A stretch of 51,686 nucleotides of DNA from Planctomycetota bacterium (GCA_018970165.1 JAGWWZ010000007.1:1-51686); one strand, 5' to 3'; counted from the first letter of the stretch, positions 28,996-37,172 are shown. Program-made: numbers and translations. Notes: generated by a model from the letters alone, not told the origin.

Positions 28996-29032
28996 ACAAC
29001 CTGTTCGGGAGACGACAACCTGTTCGGGAGAC
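28996..29032 (-). repeat. Tandem 18-bp duplication in the leader and RBS of the giant PSD1 gene
   Basis: ACAACCTGTTCGGGAGAC (plus strand) occurs twice, at 28996-29013 and 29015-29032, with one base between the copies. Each copy carries CAGGTTGT on the minus strand, and the copy nearer the gene provides the AGG ribosome-binding core before the ATG. Confidence 0.8.
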
Positions 29033-29124
29033 ACGTGCTCGGGTTCGCAGTACGGAAGTTCCGACGACGGATCGTTCCCAAGTCGTAGGTGGGGGGTAGG
29101 AAGGATCGTTAAATCCCAGTGCTC

Positions 29125-29153
29125 AATATAGCTGAACCCATCTCTGGGGTCAA
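29125..29153 (-). promoter_or_regulatory. Strong sigma70-type promoter for the cytochrome/DUF1501 operon
   Basis: The minus strand reads TTGACC, a 17-base spacer and TATATT, about 134 bases before the first start codon. The spacer holds a small CCCA/TGGG inverted repeat. The close match to consensus suggests housekeeping-type expression. Confidence 0.72.
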
Positions 29154-29209
29154 CTTTTCGCCCTTCTTCGCTATGTGTGCCTGTCGATGCACCACTGGAT
29201 CGCTCGCAT

Positions 29210-30589
29210 TCAGGATTTGGCATCCGAACTAGAGGTATGCGGAAACTCCCAAGTCGCTTCATGGAAAGAACTTACGTTGCGGCTCACCGAAGTGCGTTGC
29301 TCAAAACATCGAAGGCCGAGCAAGTAGGCCATGCCGATTCCAATGATTGCAAGGAAGATGGGGAAGAGTTGCAACCCGATTTGATTTGCTAACGCTTGGG
29401 AGATGTGAGGTCCCACGGAGACTATCCCCATGAACAAGACGAGAACACGAGGCGAGATGCGCTGCTCGCTCCCTATTCGCAGCAGAAGCAGGGTTGGGAT
29501 CCCAAGCAACAGAAGATCGTAGACGGGAAGATACGGATTGCAGACCGCATTCCAGATCACCAGGCAGCTCATACTCAGTGCATGAACCGAACCGTCTGTT
29601 CGATTGTTCCCGAACACGCGATCGGCTTCCATGCGATGCGCGGTTTTGTCCGTTGAGATACGGCGATCGCACCAGGCCCACAGGATGCAACCCAACAAAC
29701 CGACCGCGAGCAGAATCTTTCGCTCGTATCCCGGCCACAACATAGCCAGCCAAGGGGCAAGACCATGCACCTTGTTGGATGGTGTTTCCAGACCCCACGA
29801 TTCGGTAGCCAACTGCCGAGCAAGCGTAACATAGTTCTCAACGCATGCCGGTCCTACGGTAAATAATTGAAAGGAGAGCATTGCAATCGCTGTACACGCA
29901 AGACCCGGAATCATACGCGGGTATCGAAGAACCAAGGCGATACAAAAAAACAACAACAGATTTGGCTTGTAGCATGCGAGGCCCAGAATAGCACCTGACC
30001 AGAAGTAGTTCCTTTGCTGAACCAACAGAATCACCGCTACCGCAATCGCTAGCCCGACAAAGGATTGTTGACCCCCAAAGATCGTTTCCAGCGCGATAGG
30101 CCAACCCATCAACCACCAACCGAAGCAACCCGACGGTTCCTTGAACCAATGGGACTCCATGCGATCCATCATCTTCACGATCAAGCACGCAAGGCCGATC
30201 GATAAGATCCCGAAGACCGCAAATGCAATCGGGAACGGCAGATGGCTAAGCGGTGCCATCAGGACCGCGACGAAGGGTGGGTAGCGGTAAGGAAGCCTGC
30301 AAGTTCCCGGTTCGAGTCCAGGGATCACTCGACGGAATTCCGCTTGTTGGCGACTCTCATCGTAGAGAGCAAGCGGATCCTCCTGAACCATCCTGCCTGC
30401 GGTGTAAAACATCAGAAAGTCGCCGCCGAGCGGAGTTCCAGATCGATCGACATTAGGAACTGCCGAGGACCAAGTCCAGAACCCCCACCCGATCGTCAGG
30501 CACACAACAAGCGCAGTTGACCACACGCGAAGCCGGGACTGGAAGGCCGAAAGAAGCTCGTTCGTTCGCGGCGGAAGATGGGACGACAT
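29210..30589 (-). CDS. GT87 (DUF2029) membrane glycosyltransferase-like protein
   Basis: This 459-residue polytopic membrane protein belongs to the DUF2029/GT87 group, whose studied members are polyprenol-phosphate-mannose-dependent mannosyltransferases. The typical early loop is present: GGDFLMFYTAGRMV near residue 54, with an acidic residue following the first helix, then LYD near 75 and LPYRYPPFVAVLMAPLS near 98. About ten further hydrophobic helices follow up to residue 435. ETIFGGQQSFVGLA near 172 and ACYKPNLLLFF near 208 match conserved loops of the family. The C terminus is polar. It stands alone between the cytochrome operon and argJ. The sugar donor and acceptor cannot be deduced; attachment of sugars to cell-surface lipids or proteins is the likeliest use. 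Confidence 0.88.
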   Translation of the reverse strand: MSSHLPPRTNELLSAFQSRLRVWSTALVVCLTIGWGFWTWSSAVPNVDRSGTPLGGDFLMFYTAGRMVQEDPLALYDESRQQAEFRRVIPGLEPGTCRLPYRYPPFVAVLMAPLSHLPFPIAFAVFGILSIGLACLIVKMMDRMESHWFKEPSGCFGWWLMGWPIALETIFGGQQSFVGLAIAVAVILLVQQRNYFWSGAILGLACYKPNLLLFFCIALVLRYPRMIPGLACTAIAMLSFQLFTVGPACVENYVTLARQLATESWGLETPSNKVHGLAPWLAMLWPGYERKILLAVGLLGCILWAWCDRRISTDKTAHRMEADRVFGNNRTDGSVHALSMSCLVIWNAVCNPYLPVYDLLLLGIPTLLLLRIGSEQRISPRVLVLFMGIVSVGPHISQALANQIGLQLFPIFLAIIGIGMAYLLGLRCFEQRTSVSRNVSSFHEATWEFPHTSSSDAKS

Positions 30590-30810
30590 GAAGAGCGGGT
30601 TTCGCAGTGGGCCGGAACAATCGCGCCAAACCCTACGGTCCGAACGGCACGAAGTAGCGCTGATATCGGTTCGCGGTAAACCGACTCGTCCAGAGAGTAC
30701 GCTACGGTTCCTGAGCAGGTGTTGCCCAGGGGGCTACTTCGCTGTGGCAATGGGACGGTAGGTCGCTACGAAACTCACGAGCCACACAAGAGGAACTTCG
30801 CGTTCGCACT

Positions 30811-32004
30811 CTAAGTAGTGTATTCCGAGTTGAAGCGGACGTACTCGGTGTTCAGGTCGGTGGTCCAATGGGTAGCTCGGCCGGGCCCGAGACCGACGTC
30901 AAGTTCGATCACGGTAAGCTTGCTCCCTCGAATCGAGTGGCTGACCTGCTTGGGATCGAAGGGGAGCGGTTCCCCTTTGTCGAAGAGAGGAATTTTATTG
31001 AGGAGCAGCGCGGTGCGATGAGGTTGGATGGGCACACCCGCGTATCCGGCGGCGGAAACAATACGTCCCCAGTTGGGATCACCACCTGTGATTGCGGTTT
31101 TCACTAAATTGCTCAGGGCGATCGAACGAGCGATCGCATCGGCATCAGCATCGGTATTCGCGCCGCGAACATGGATTTCGATCAGATGTGTCGCACCCTC
31201 TCCATCGTCCGGAATCTTCTTGGCCAGTTCAATACACAATTCATTGAGATCACCCGCAAAGGAACAGAGGTCGCTTCCATGGAGGGCCGGGTTGCTTGCT
31301 GTTGGGCGAGCGGCCAACAGCACCAGGGAATCGTTGGTGCTCATGTGCCCCTCGACGCTGATGCAATTGAAGGATCGGTTGGCGGCCCCTTGCAGCGTTC
31401 GCTGGGCATCGACCGGATCGAGTGGTGCGTCGGTCACAACGATTGCGAGCATGGTCGCCATCTTGGGTCCGATCATACCTGCCCCCTTGCACATGCCGAG
31501 GAGGTTGAAGTTGCCAACGGAGTTCGTAGCGCTACGGCTTGCGATTTTGCGACCGTTGTCGGTGGTCATGATTCCATCGACCGCATTGAGAAAGAAGTCC
31601 TCCGAGGAACCGAGAGCTTGCGATGCGGACGCGATCCCGTGACGGACTTTATCCATCGGCAGGAATCGACCGATCACCCCGGTACTCATGACCAAAAACT
31701 GTTCCGCAGACGCACCACAGGCGCTTGCAGCCACCCGTGTCATCTCGACAGCATCATCGTGCCCGCGGCTTCCTGTGCATGCATTCGCATTTCCACTGTT
31801 GACGACGATCCCTCGCATCGATTCGCTCGGCGTGCGGACCCGAGAGAGCACAACCGGTGCGGCGACGATTTGGTTGGTGGTGTAGACGCCCGCTGCAACG
31901 CACGGTGCATCGGAAACGATGAGGCTGACGTCCTTTGCGCCCGCTCGGCTTTTGATTCCTGCCGACACTCCTGCGAAACGGAATCCCTTGGGAATCTCGA
32001 TCAT
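30811..32004 (-). CDS. argJ: Bifunctional ornithine acetyltransferase / N-acetylglutamate synthase
   Basis: ArgJ moves the acetyl group from N-acetylornithine to glutamate in arginine synthesis, in the cytoplasm. The 397-residue product has the whole family pattern: GFRFAGVSAGIKSR near residue 6, VVNSGNANACTG near 66, STGVIGRFLPMD near 107 and KGAGMIGPKMATML near 172. The Thr of MATML is the self-cleavage nucleophile that splits the precursor into alpha and beta chains. GGDPNWGRIVSAAGY lies near 308. AAAGGA upstream of the ATG at 32004 supports the start. No other arg genes are in the window, so the bifunctional cycle is inferred from family only. Confidence 0.97.
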   Translation of the reverse strand: MIEIPKGFRFAGVSAGIKSRAGAKDVSLIVSDAPCVAAGVYTTNQIVAAPVVLSRVRTPSESMRGIVVNSGNANACTGSRGHDDAVEMTRVAASACGASAEQFLVMSTGVIGRFLPMDKVRHGIASASQALGSSEDFFLNAVDGIMTTDNGRKIASRSATNSVGNFNLLGMCKGAGMIGPKMATMLAIVVTDAPLDPVDAQRTLQGAANRSFNCISVEGHMSTNDSLVLLAARPTASNPALHGSDLCSFAGDLNELCIELAKKIPDDGEGATHLIEIHVRGANTDADADAIARSIALSNLVKTAITGGDPNWGRIVSAAGYAGVPIQPHRTALLLNKIPLFDKGEPLPFDPKQVSHSIRGSKLTVIELDVGLGPGRATHWTTDLNTEYVRFNSEYTT

Positions 32005-32019
32005 ATCGATGTTCCTTTA

Positions 32020-32045
32020 TTAACAAATAGATGCACCGAAGTTAA
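32020..32045. repeat. 26-nt shared motif, copy 2 (upstream of argJ)
   Basis: TTAACAAATAGATGCACCGA plus AGTTAA matches 12045-12070 at 22 of 26 positions. It lies 16 bases before the argJ start codon and overlaps the likely leader or RBS region. Confidence 0.45.
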
Positions 32046-32081
32046 GCATCGCGCGATTTGCACGGATTAGATTGGGTGGGC

Positions 32082-33275
32082 TTAGATTGGGTTGACTAAA
32101 TCGGCGATATAGAAGCTGCCGTAGGTGTGAACGCGATCCAATGGGTGAAGTCGCTGAGCGAGATCGGTGTTCATGGAGAGCAATTCAGGAAGGAGTTTCT
32201 TCTGGCCATTACTTCGGACGGTGACGTTGTTGAGGAAATCGGTTCGAAGTCCACCGGAGCGCCAGAGGATTCTGGTCTTGGGTGCAGCTCGATTCAGTAT
32301 CGCTTGCCATTCGGATTCCAACAGTGGGAAATAGTGATCGCTGAGCCAATCCATGTGATCCAGGAGGACGAAGCGAGAGATCTGGCCGTTGTGCCGGCGG
32401 AGGAATCCTTCGACCGAATCGGTTTGGATCGTCAATCGATCCAGAGCGCCGTCGCGCAGCTTTTCGTGGTTGTGGGGTTTCAGATACTCGGGGCAGCAGG
32501 TGGGTGTGTACGAACCTGTGATGTAAACACGCCAAAAGTAGTTGTCTTGGATCGGGATATTCGACAGAACCGTATCCATCGAATCCTCGACAAATTTGAC
32601 GATGCCGCCAGGGTATTGTTCATCGATCTGTCGCCTCTGGGCACGCGGTACTCCGAGCATGCTGAGCGTGGAGTCTCGATTCATGGCGAATCGTACTGCG
32701 CGGGACCAGATCTTCTCTTTGATTTTCGGATAAATGGCTTGCTGTTGGGCGAGGTTCGGAGCGTCGAGCAATTCGAGAACTTCATCGCGGCAGCGAGCGA
32801 TTTTATTCACATAATTTGAGATCATGTGCGCGAAAGCGCCGCTGGTACCTCGGTAGTAGAACGACTTCCTGGGATGATCAAAAAAACGGATCCATCGATC
32901 CCAGTATTTGCGGCTGATCGAAGAAAGAGACTGACGAAGTTTGGATGCATAGATTGCTTCGACTCCTGGCAGATGCCCGCGTCCGAACATGCTGAAGAGG
33001 TCTTCGTACTCCAAGTGCCGGAGGGCTGCGACCTTCAATTCAAGCAGTGCGTTTTGTCGTGGGTTCATATCCACGGCGTAAACATGCCCGACACCGCAAA
33101 GGAGATAATCCAATGCGTTGCAACCTGCGGACGTAATGACGAGAAGTCGATCCTGGGGGGTTAATTCCAAGGCGACTCGGTCGAGTCTAGGATCTTCCCA
33201 ACAGGTGTTGTAGACGAGGTTATTGCCGTGGACGAAACGAAATACTCGTCCACTGACCCATTCACTGATTGGCAT
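32082..33275 (-). CDS. DUF3419 / BtaA-like 3-amino-3-carboxypropyltransferase
   Basis: The 397-residue product belongs to DUF3419, whose studied member BtaA uses S-adenosylmethionine to attach a 3-amino-3-carboxypropyl group to diacylglycerol, the first step of betaine-lipid (DGTS) synthesis. The N-terminal NLVYNTCWEDPRLDRVAL near residue 19 is family-typical. The SAM-binding segment VITSAGCNALDYLL near 47 and VYAVDMNPRQNALLELK near 65 look intact. LLDHMDWLSD near 308 is another conserved stretch. No signal peptide is present. The BtaB methyltransferase that would finish DGTS is not adjacent, so the product could be another aminocarboxypropyl lipid. It lies 77 bases upstream of argJ on the same strand; a shared transcript is possible. 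Confidence 0.88.
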   Translation of the reverse strand: MPISEWVSGRVFRFVHGNNLVYNTCWEDPRLDRVALELTPQDRLLVITSAGCNALDYLLCGVGHVYAVDMNPRQNALLELKVAALRHLEYEDLFSMFGRGHLPGVEAIYASKLRQSLSSISRKYWDRWIRFFDHPRKSFYYRGTSGAFAHMISNYVNKIARCRDEVLELLDAPNLAQQQAIYPKIKEKIWSRAVRFAMNRDSTLSMLGVPRAQRRQIDEQYPGGIVKFVEDSMDTVLSNIPIQDNYFWRVYITGSYTPTCCPEYLKPHNHEKLRDGALDRLTIQTDSVEGFLRRHNGQISRFVLLDHMDWLSDHYFPLLESEWQAILNRAAPKTRILWRSGGLRTDFLNNVTVRSNGQKKLLPELLSMNTDLAQRLHPLDRVHTYGSFYIADLVNPI

Positions 33276-33293
33276 AGAGCTTAACGCGCGACC

Positions 33294-34040
33294 CTAGGGG
33301 TTCTTCTGGTTTGGGTTCTGATTGTTCTTGGGAGGATTAGCGTTGTTACCCGGCGCGTTGTTACCTGCTGGATTGTTGGCTGGCGCGTTGGGATTCGGTG
33401 CGTTGGGATTCGGTGCGTTCCCGGCGGCGGGCTTGCGTGGGCCAGCACCCTGCGCCACCGGTGGACGAATCATATCGCCCCCAACGGGAACGAACAGGTT
33501 AGCTTGGGTTGCCCCGGTGTTGCGCATGGTGCGATCCCAAGGAACCGAGAAAGCCGCAAAGCCTCCTCCCCGTACATCGACAACATACAGAACCATGCTC
33601 GCCGCCCTGGTTGACGACCCGGAGGCCGGGGGCGATATGCGACCGCTCACGAGTAAGTATTCGGCGTTCTTGCCTGGAGGTCCGAGATATTGGGAGATGT
33701 TGGTGAGGAACAAACCGCCAAAGGATCCATTTCGCGGATTGAACACCCAACCCTTCAGATCTCCTGTGAGGTAATCGAGTGCGAAGAAGCCATCGACTTC
33801 TTCATCGATAGGAGCTGTGCAAATAGCCATGGTGGATGTGCCATGGGTTGAGTTGGCTTGCAATAATTCGTGGGGTAACGAGGGCTTGGCTGCGGAACCT
33901 TTACCGATCCAAATCCCGACGCCGAGCAAACCGCACGCAGCGATCGTACCAAGACAACCGCATGCCAAATACGGGAAAATGCGATTTGTCGAAGTTGATA
34001 AGACCTGTTCTCGAGGTTGATCCGAATTCGGTAACATCAT
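33294..34040 (-). CDS. Membrane-anchored protein with Asn/Pro-rich tail, unknown function
   Basis: I do not recognise the function. The 248-residue product has a short cytoplasmic N terminus. One hydrophobic segment (FPYLACGCLGTIAACGLLGVGIWIG, residues 22-46) follows, then an outside domain of about 130 residues including FFALDYLTGDLKGWVFNPR near 84 and YVVDVRGGGFAAFSVPWDR near 150. The last 50 residues are a low-complexity tail of NPNAP, NNPAGNNAPGNN and KNNQNPNQKN units, which suggests a flexible wall-reaching end. It precedes the BtaA-like gene by 18 bases, so the two are probably co-transcribed. No cysteine-based cofactor site or enzyme motif is visible. Confidence 0.82.
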   Translation of the reverse strand: MMLPNSDQPREQVLSTSTNRIFPYLACGCLGTIAACGLLGVGIWIGKGSAAKPSLPHELLQANSTHGTSTMAICTAPIDEEVDGFFALDYLTGDLKGWVFNPRNGSFGGLFLTNISQYLGPPGKNAEYLLVSGRISPPASGSSTRAASMVLYVVDVRGGGFAAFSVPWDRTMRNTGATQANLFVPVGGDMIRPPVAQGAGPRKPAAGNAPNPNAPNPNAPANNPAGNNAPGNNANPPKNNQNPNQKNP

Positions 34041-34180
34041 CGCAAGGCTCCAATAGACAAGAGGTTTGCACGCGGTTCAAGGGTGATGAGATCGATATGC
34101 GCTTAACCCTTCTAGTGTATCGGATTTTGATGGCGGCCACATGGCCAGCATGAAAAATCCTCGAGTTCAAAAGGGTAAAC

Positions 34181-34214
34181 AAAAACCTCGCTGTCCTTCG
34201 ACAGCGAGGTTTTT
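34181..34214. terminator. Bidirectional rho-independent terminator
   Basis: A perfect 15-bp stem, AAAAACCTCGCTGTC with GACAGCGAGGTTTTT, closes a four-base loop CTTC and gives T-runs in both directions. It lies 41 bases past the stop of the TIGR03000 gene on the minus strand. Confidence 0.92.
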
Positions 34215-34255
34215 GATAACGATTTCCTGGTAATTCAAGAGCTCGCGTCAGGCGA

Positions 34256-35344
34256 CTAGTTGGAAGCGATCTTGTTCGCTTCTCGCTCGTCGAAGTTGAA
34301 GGACATTTCCAATTTATCCCCTCCGATCAAGCGGATGGTCTTCTCCTTCTTTTTTCCTTCATAAGTCACTTCGATCTTGTAGTCGTCCCAAAACTCACCC
34401 GACTTGAGCTGCTTGGTTCGGTAGACACGCGATGCTCCTTCGCTCTTGGTCGGGTTGTTTGCCAACACAACCGTTGCTCCTTCTGGAACATTCAAAGTCA
34501 ACATCGTTTCAACTGGGTCATCGGTTTTCGTCGTGTCGAATACGACTTCCTCGACTCCGCCAGCCCGAGCGATGACCGATCGCGTCTGCGTAACATCGTT
34601 GCCATCTACCTTGTAGGTCGCTTGAATATCAAAACGATAGGACTCATTAGGATTCAAGTCACGGCTAACGAATCGACGCAGACTTCCGGTCGAAGTAGTC
34701 GGTTTTCCGTTGACGGTGATCTTGGCATCTGATGGGACCGACAGGGCGATTTGGATTTCATCGCCTGGAATCGCACTCGTTACCGTGTCGTTCGCTGCGA
34801 ACGAATGGGAAGTGACGGATGTCGAGGCGTAGCTAGACATTGGTTGGTATCGGCTGCTGTACACAGGGCCGCTGTGATACCCACCGGAGGAACCTCCGGT
34901 CGAATAGACACCACCCGATGAGCCGCCACCCGACGAGCCGCTACCGGTAGAACCGTAGTGGCCTACGCTTCCATGGCCGGAACTGCCGTAACCGCCGCTG
35001 CTGCCGCCGGAAGAACCATAACCCGATGTGTAATAACCCGAGGAACCACCCGAGTAGCTAGCCCGTCTTGCAGCATGCCGAGCATGGATGTTCGACAAAT
35101 GATTGTGAATGTGCGCATGCAACCGACGAAGCGGTCCAACATGGCCATAACCTCCAGACGATCCCCCGGATGAACCGGATCCTCCGGATGAACCGCCGTA
35201 ATAATACGCGGCTCCCGATGACCCATAGCCTCCGGAAGAACCACCGCTCGAGCCATACCCTGCCCAAGCAGAATTACCAACCACGCAGCAAGCTGTGGCA
35301 ATCACCATTGATGCCAAAGACCAACGTACGATCATTGTTCTCAT
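34256..35344 (-). CDS. Exported Ser/Gly-rich protein with two TIGR03000 domains
   Basis: The 362-residue product has a signal peptide ending SAWA. A Gly/Ser/Tyr low-complexity region (residues 29-170) is built of GYGSSGGSSGG-type units and interrupted near residues 70-95 by a basic His-rich insert (HAHIHNHLSNIHARHAARR). Two successive domains of about 75 residues follow, each resembling TIGR03000, a planctomycete extracellular domain of unknown role (IQIALSVPSDAKITVNG near 198 and MLTLNVPEGATVVLANN near 282). GAGGAG before the ATG supports the start. A promoter lies at 35409-35436 and a strong terminator follows, so it is a single-gene unit. It is probably a surface or matrix protein; the His-rich insert might bind metal, which is speculation. 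Confidence 0.9.
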   Translation of the reverse strand: MRTMIVRWSLASMVIATACCVVGNSAWAGYGSSGGSSGGYGSSGAAYYYGGSSGGSGSSGGSSGGYGHVGPLRRLHAHIHNHLSNIHARHAARRASYSGGSSGYYTSGYGSSGGSSGGYGSSGHGSVGHYGSTGSGSSGGGSSGGVYSTGGSSGGYHSGPVYSSRYQPMSSYASTSVTSHSFAANDTVTSAIPGDEIQIALSVPSDAKITVNGKPTTSTGSLRRFVSRDLNPNESYRFDIQATYKVDGNDVTQTRSVIARAGGVEEVVFDTTKTDDPVETMLTLNVPEGATVVLANNPTKSEGASRVYRTKQLKSGEFWDDYKIEVTYEGKKKEKTIRLIGGDKLEMSFNFDEREANKIASN

Positions 35345-35408
35345 GACGCTCCTCTATGATCCGATCGGACTGAAATGCTAGACCCAGTACGGATGGGTAC
35401 CTAGGATG

Positions 35409-35436
35409 AGGATATCTCAAAAGATGGGCAGTTCAA
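35409..35436 (-). promoter_or_regulatory. Putative sigma70-type promoter for the TIGR03000 gene
   Basis: The minus strand shows TTGAAC, a 16-base spacer and TATCCT, about 64 bases before the start codon. Confidence 0.5.
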
Positions 35437-35485
35437 GCAGTCTGGGTAAGATTTGCAGCCCACTTGATGTTTTACGGAGAGACTT

Positions 35486-36475
35486 CTATGGATTTTGGAG
35501 CAGCGCGGCCCTGACCGTCTGCAAAACGCGACTCTGGACATCCCGGAATTCGCCATCGACAAAGGCCCCGGCCGCCGCCCGGTGCCCCCCTCCCCCGAAT
35601 TGCTTGGCCACTTCGTTGCAATCGACGTGACATCGGGAACGGAAGCTGATTTTGTGACCTCCCTTGAGCTGCTCAATCATGATGAATGCGACTTTTGCCC
35701 CTTCGATCGCAAGCGCCATGTTGATAACATCCTCGGTATCGCTCGGCAGGGCACCGGTCTCGGAGAAGTCTTCTTTGCGCACATACGTATGGACCAATTG
35801 CCCTTGGCATTCCTCGGCGACTTTGGAGAGTATTCGGCCTCGCAATCGAACGCGGCCGATCGTATCCCGTTCGAACAGATCCCCATAGATAGATGATGGC
35901 GACGCTCCTGCATCGACCAGATCAGCGATCACGCGATAGGTAGCGCTGGTTGTGGATGCGAACCGAAACCAACCCGTATCGGTTGCGATCGCGGCGTACA
36001 AAGCTCCAGCCATCGCTTTGCTGATCGGAACCCCCGCATGCTGAGCGCAACGGGCTACCAAATGCCCTGTGGCTTCCGCGCTCGTATCCTTGAACCACTC
36101 TGCTCCGAGTTCGTCCTCTCCGACATGATGGTCGATCACCATCTTGTGACCGCTAAAGCGACGTACAACATCCGCCATCGGACCGAGCTGCGACCATGCG
36201 CTGGTATCGAGAATGATCAAACAGTCCCCTGAGACCTCCTCCGGCGCGATGGATTCACCGAGGACGCGAATCGATTGCCTGGGATCGAGAAAAGTAAGAA
36301 TAGGAGGGGTGGGATGCCCATTGACGATCGTCACCTCCTTGCCCATCCCTTGCAGGATGCCAGCCATCCCAAGTTCGCTGCCGAGAGCATCGCAGTCGGG
36401 GCGGATATGACTCGTCAATATAAAACGTTGATGCGCGTTCAAACGCGAAACGAGTTTGTCCCAGGACACTGACAT
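35486..36475 (-). CDS. DHH-family phosphoesterase (NrnA-like oligoribonuclease / pAp phosphatase)
   Basis: The 329-residue protein is a DHH/DHHA1 phosphoesterase like NrnA, which degrades very short RNA fragments and 3'-phosphoadenosine 5'-phosphate in the cytoplasm. Motif I is HIRPDCDALGSELGM near residue 22, motif III is VIDHHVGED near 115 and the DHHA1 motif GGGHRAAAGAF lies near 295. Residue spacing and total length are normal for NrnA. A role beside PNPase in RNA turnover would fit, but the genes are 14 kb apart. The start ATG at 36475 has no rival. Substrate preference among nanoRNA, pAp and cyclic dinucleotide products is not decidable from sequence. Confidence 0.93.
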   Translation of the reverse strand: MSVSWDKLVSRLNAHQRFILTSHIRPDCDALGSELGMAGILQGMGKEVTIVNGHPTPPILTFLDPRQSIRVLGESIAPEEVSGDCLIILDTSAWSQLGPMADVVRRFSGHKMVIDHHVGEDELGAEWFKDTSAEATGHLVARCAQHAGVPISKAMAGALYAAIATDTGWFRFASTTSATYRVIADLVDAGASPSSIYGDLFERDTIGRVRLRGRILSKVAEECQGQLVHTYVRKEDFSETGALPSDTEDVINMALAIEGAKVAFIMIEQLKGGHKISFRSRCHVDCNEVAKQFGGGGHRAAAGAFVDGEFRDVQSRVLQTVRAALLQNP

Positions 36476-36709
36476 AAGGGGATGTTTTTCTAATCGACGT
36501 GCGATCGCTATCGGAAATGAGCGGTAATCTAAAATCTAGTTCGCTCCATCGTACCGCGTTTCGGGGAAGCGGTGGGGTCACCTCCCCGGAAAAAGAGAAG
36601 CGGAGAATAAAGCCTTAGGATAAGTTCTGCCTTATTCCTATCGCAAAAACCGTGCGTACAGATCGGTGGTTACTATGTGGTTGGCACGCAAAGCACTAGG
36701 GTTTTTCAT
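36476..36709. other. Intergenic stretch with one imperfect hairpin
   Basis: No gene is visible. An imperfect stem, TAGGATAAG (36616-36624) with CTTATTCCTA (36631-36640), has one bulged base and no T-run. The upstream promoter of the DHH gene must lie in the left part, but I cannot place it. Confidence 0.5.
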
Positions 36710-36789
36710 AACCCGACGCGTGAGCGAGGGACGCAAGAGGGATGACTTTGCGAGCGACGTAACGTCATCCCTCGCTCACGCTTCGGGTT
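36710..36789. repeat. 80-bp palindromic dispersed repeat, copy C
   Basis: This copy has the same length and orientation as copy A, with arms AACCCGACGCGTGAGCGAGG and CCTCGCTCACGCTTCGGGTT, the most symmetric pair of the three. The centre keeps GCGAGCGACG. It opens the repeat island that runs to 37.5 kb. Confidence 0.88.
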
Positions 36790-36896
36790 GGGATCGGCAC
36801 GAAAACCGCAACTCTACGACATAGGGCTCACGGCCATCCCCAAGCTCCTCCGAATTGCGTGCGTGTTCCAATTGCGTGCCACCCAAGATCGGATCA

Positions 36897-36927
36897 GGGC
36901 TCCATGCGGGTGAGCCGCATGGTGCCC
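36897..36927. repeat. Perfect 8-bp hairpin with outer GGGC/GCCC clamp
   Basis: CCATGCGG and CCGCATGG pair around the loop GTGAG. Beyond one T-T mismatch, GGGC and GCCC extend the stem. It is the first hairpin of the island. Confidence 0.7.
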
Positions 36928-36963
36928 TTTTCAGTTTCATCGACCCATCAAGAGGCGTCAGCT

Positions 36964-37014
36964 GCCAAGACCCCGGCGACCTTGTGTCGCCTGGTGAATC
37001 AGCTTCTTGGCTAG
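36964..37014 (-). repeat. ACAAG-loop hairpin repeat, unit 1
   Basis: On the minus strand the stem GGCGAC/GTCGCC surrounds the loop ACAAG (plus strand CTTGT at 36981-36985). Outer arms GCCAAGA and TCTTGGC pair as well. The flank CTAG...GAAGC is shared with the other units. Confidence 0.72.
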
Positions 37015-37032
37015 CACCGGCGAAACTAGACG

Positions 37033-37084
37033 GCCAAGACCCCGGTGGCCTTGTGCCACCTGGTGAATGAGCTTCTTCAGCTAG
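37033..37084 (-). repeat. ACAAG-loop hairpin repeat, unit 2
   Basis: The loop is the same (CTTGT at 37050-37054 on the plus strand) and the stem is GGTGGC/GCCACC. Compared with unit 1, two stem pairs have changed on both arms. The flanks are almost identical to unit 1. Confidence 0.72.
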
Positions 37085-37104
37085 AGAAGCGTGCGACCCC
37101 AACG

Positions 37105-37157
37105 CTAGCTGAGGAAGCTTTGCCTCCGGTTGCACAAGGCAACCGGGGGGCGTTATG
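37105..37157 (+). repeat. ACAAG-loop hairpin repeat, unit 3 (opposite orientation)
   Basis: The stem CCGGTTGC/GCAACCGG surrounds ACAAG at 37134-37138. The 5' flank CTAGCTGAGGAAGC matches the reversed flank of unit 2. It points the other way from units 1 and 2. Confidence 0.72.
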
Positions 37158-37172
37158 GGTGCCAGTCGCTTG

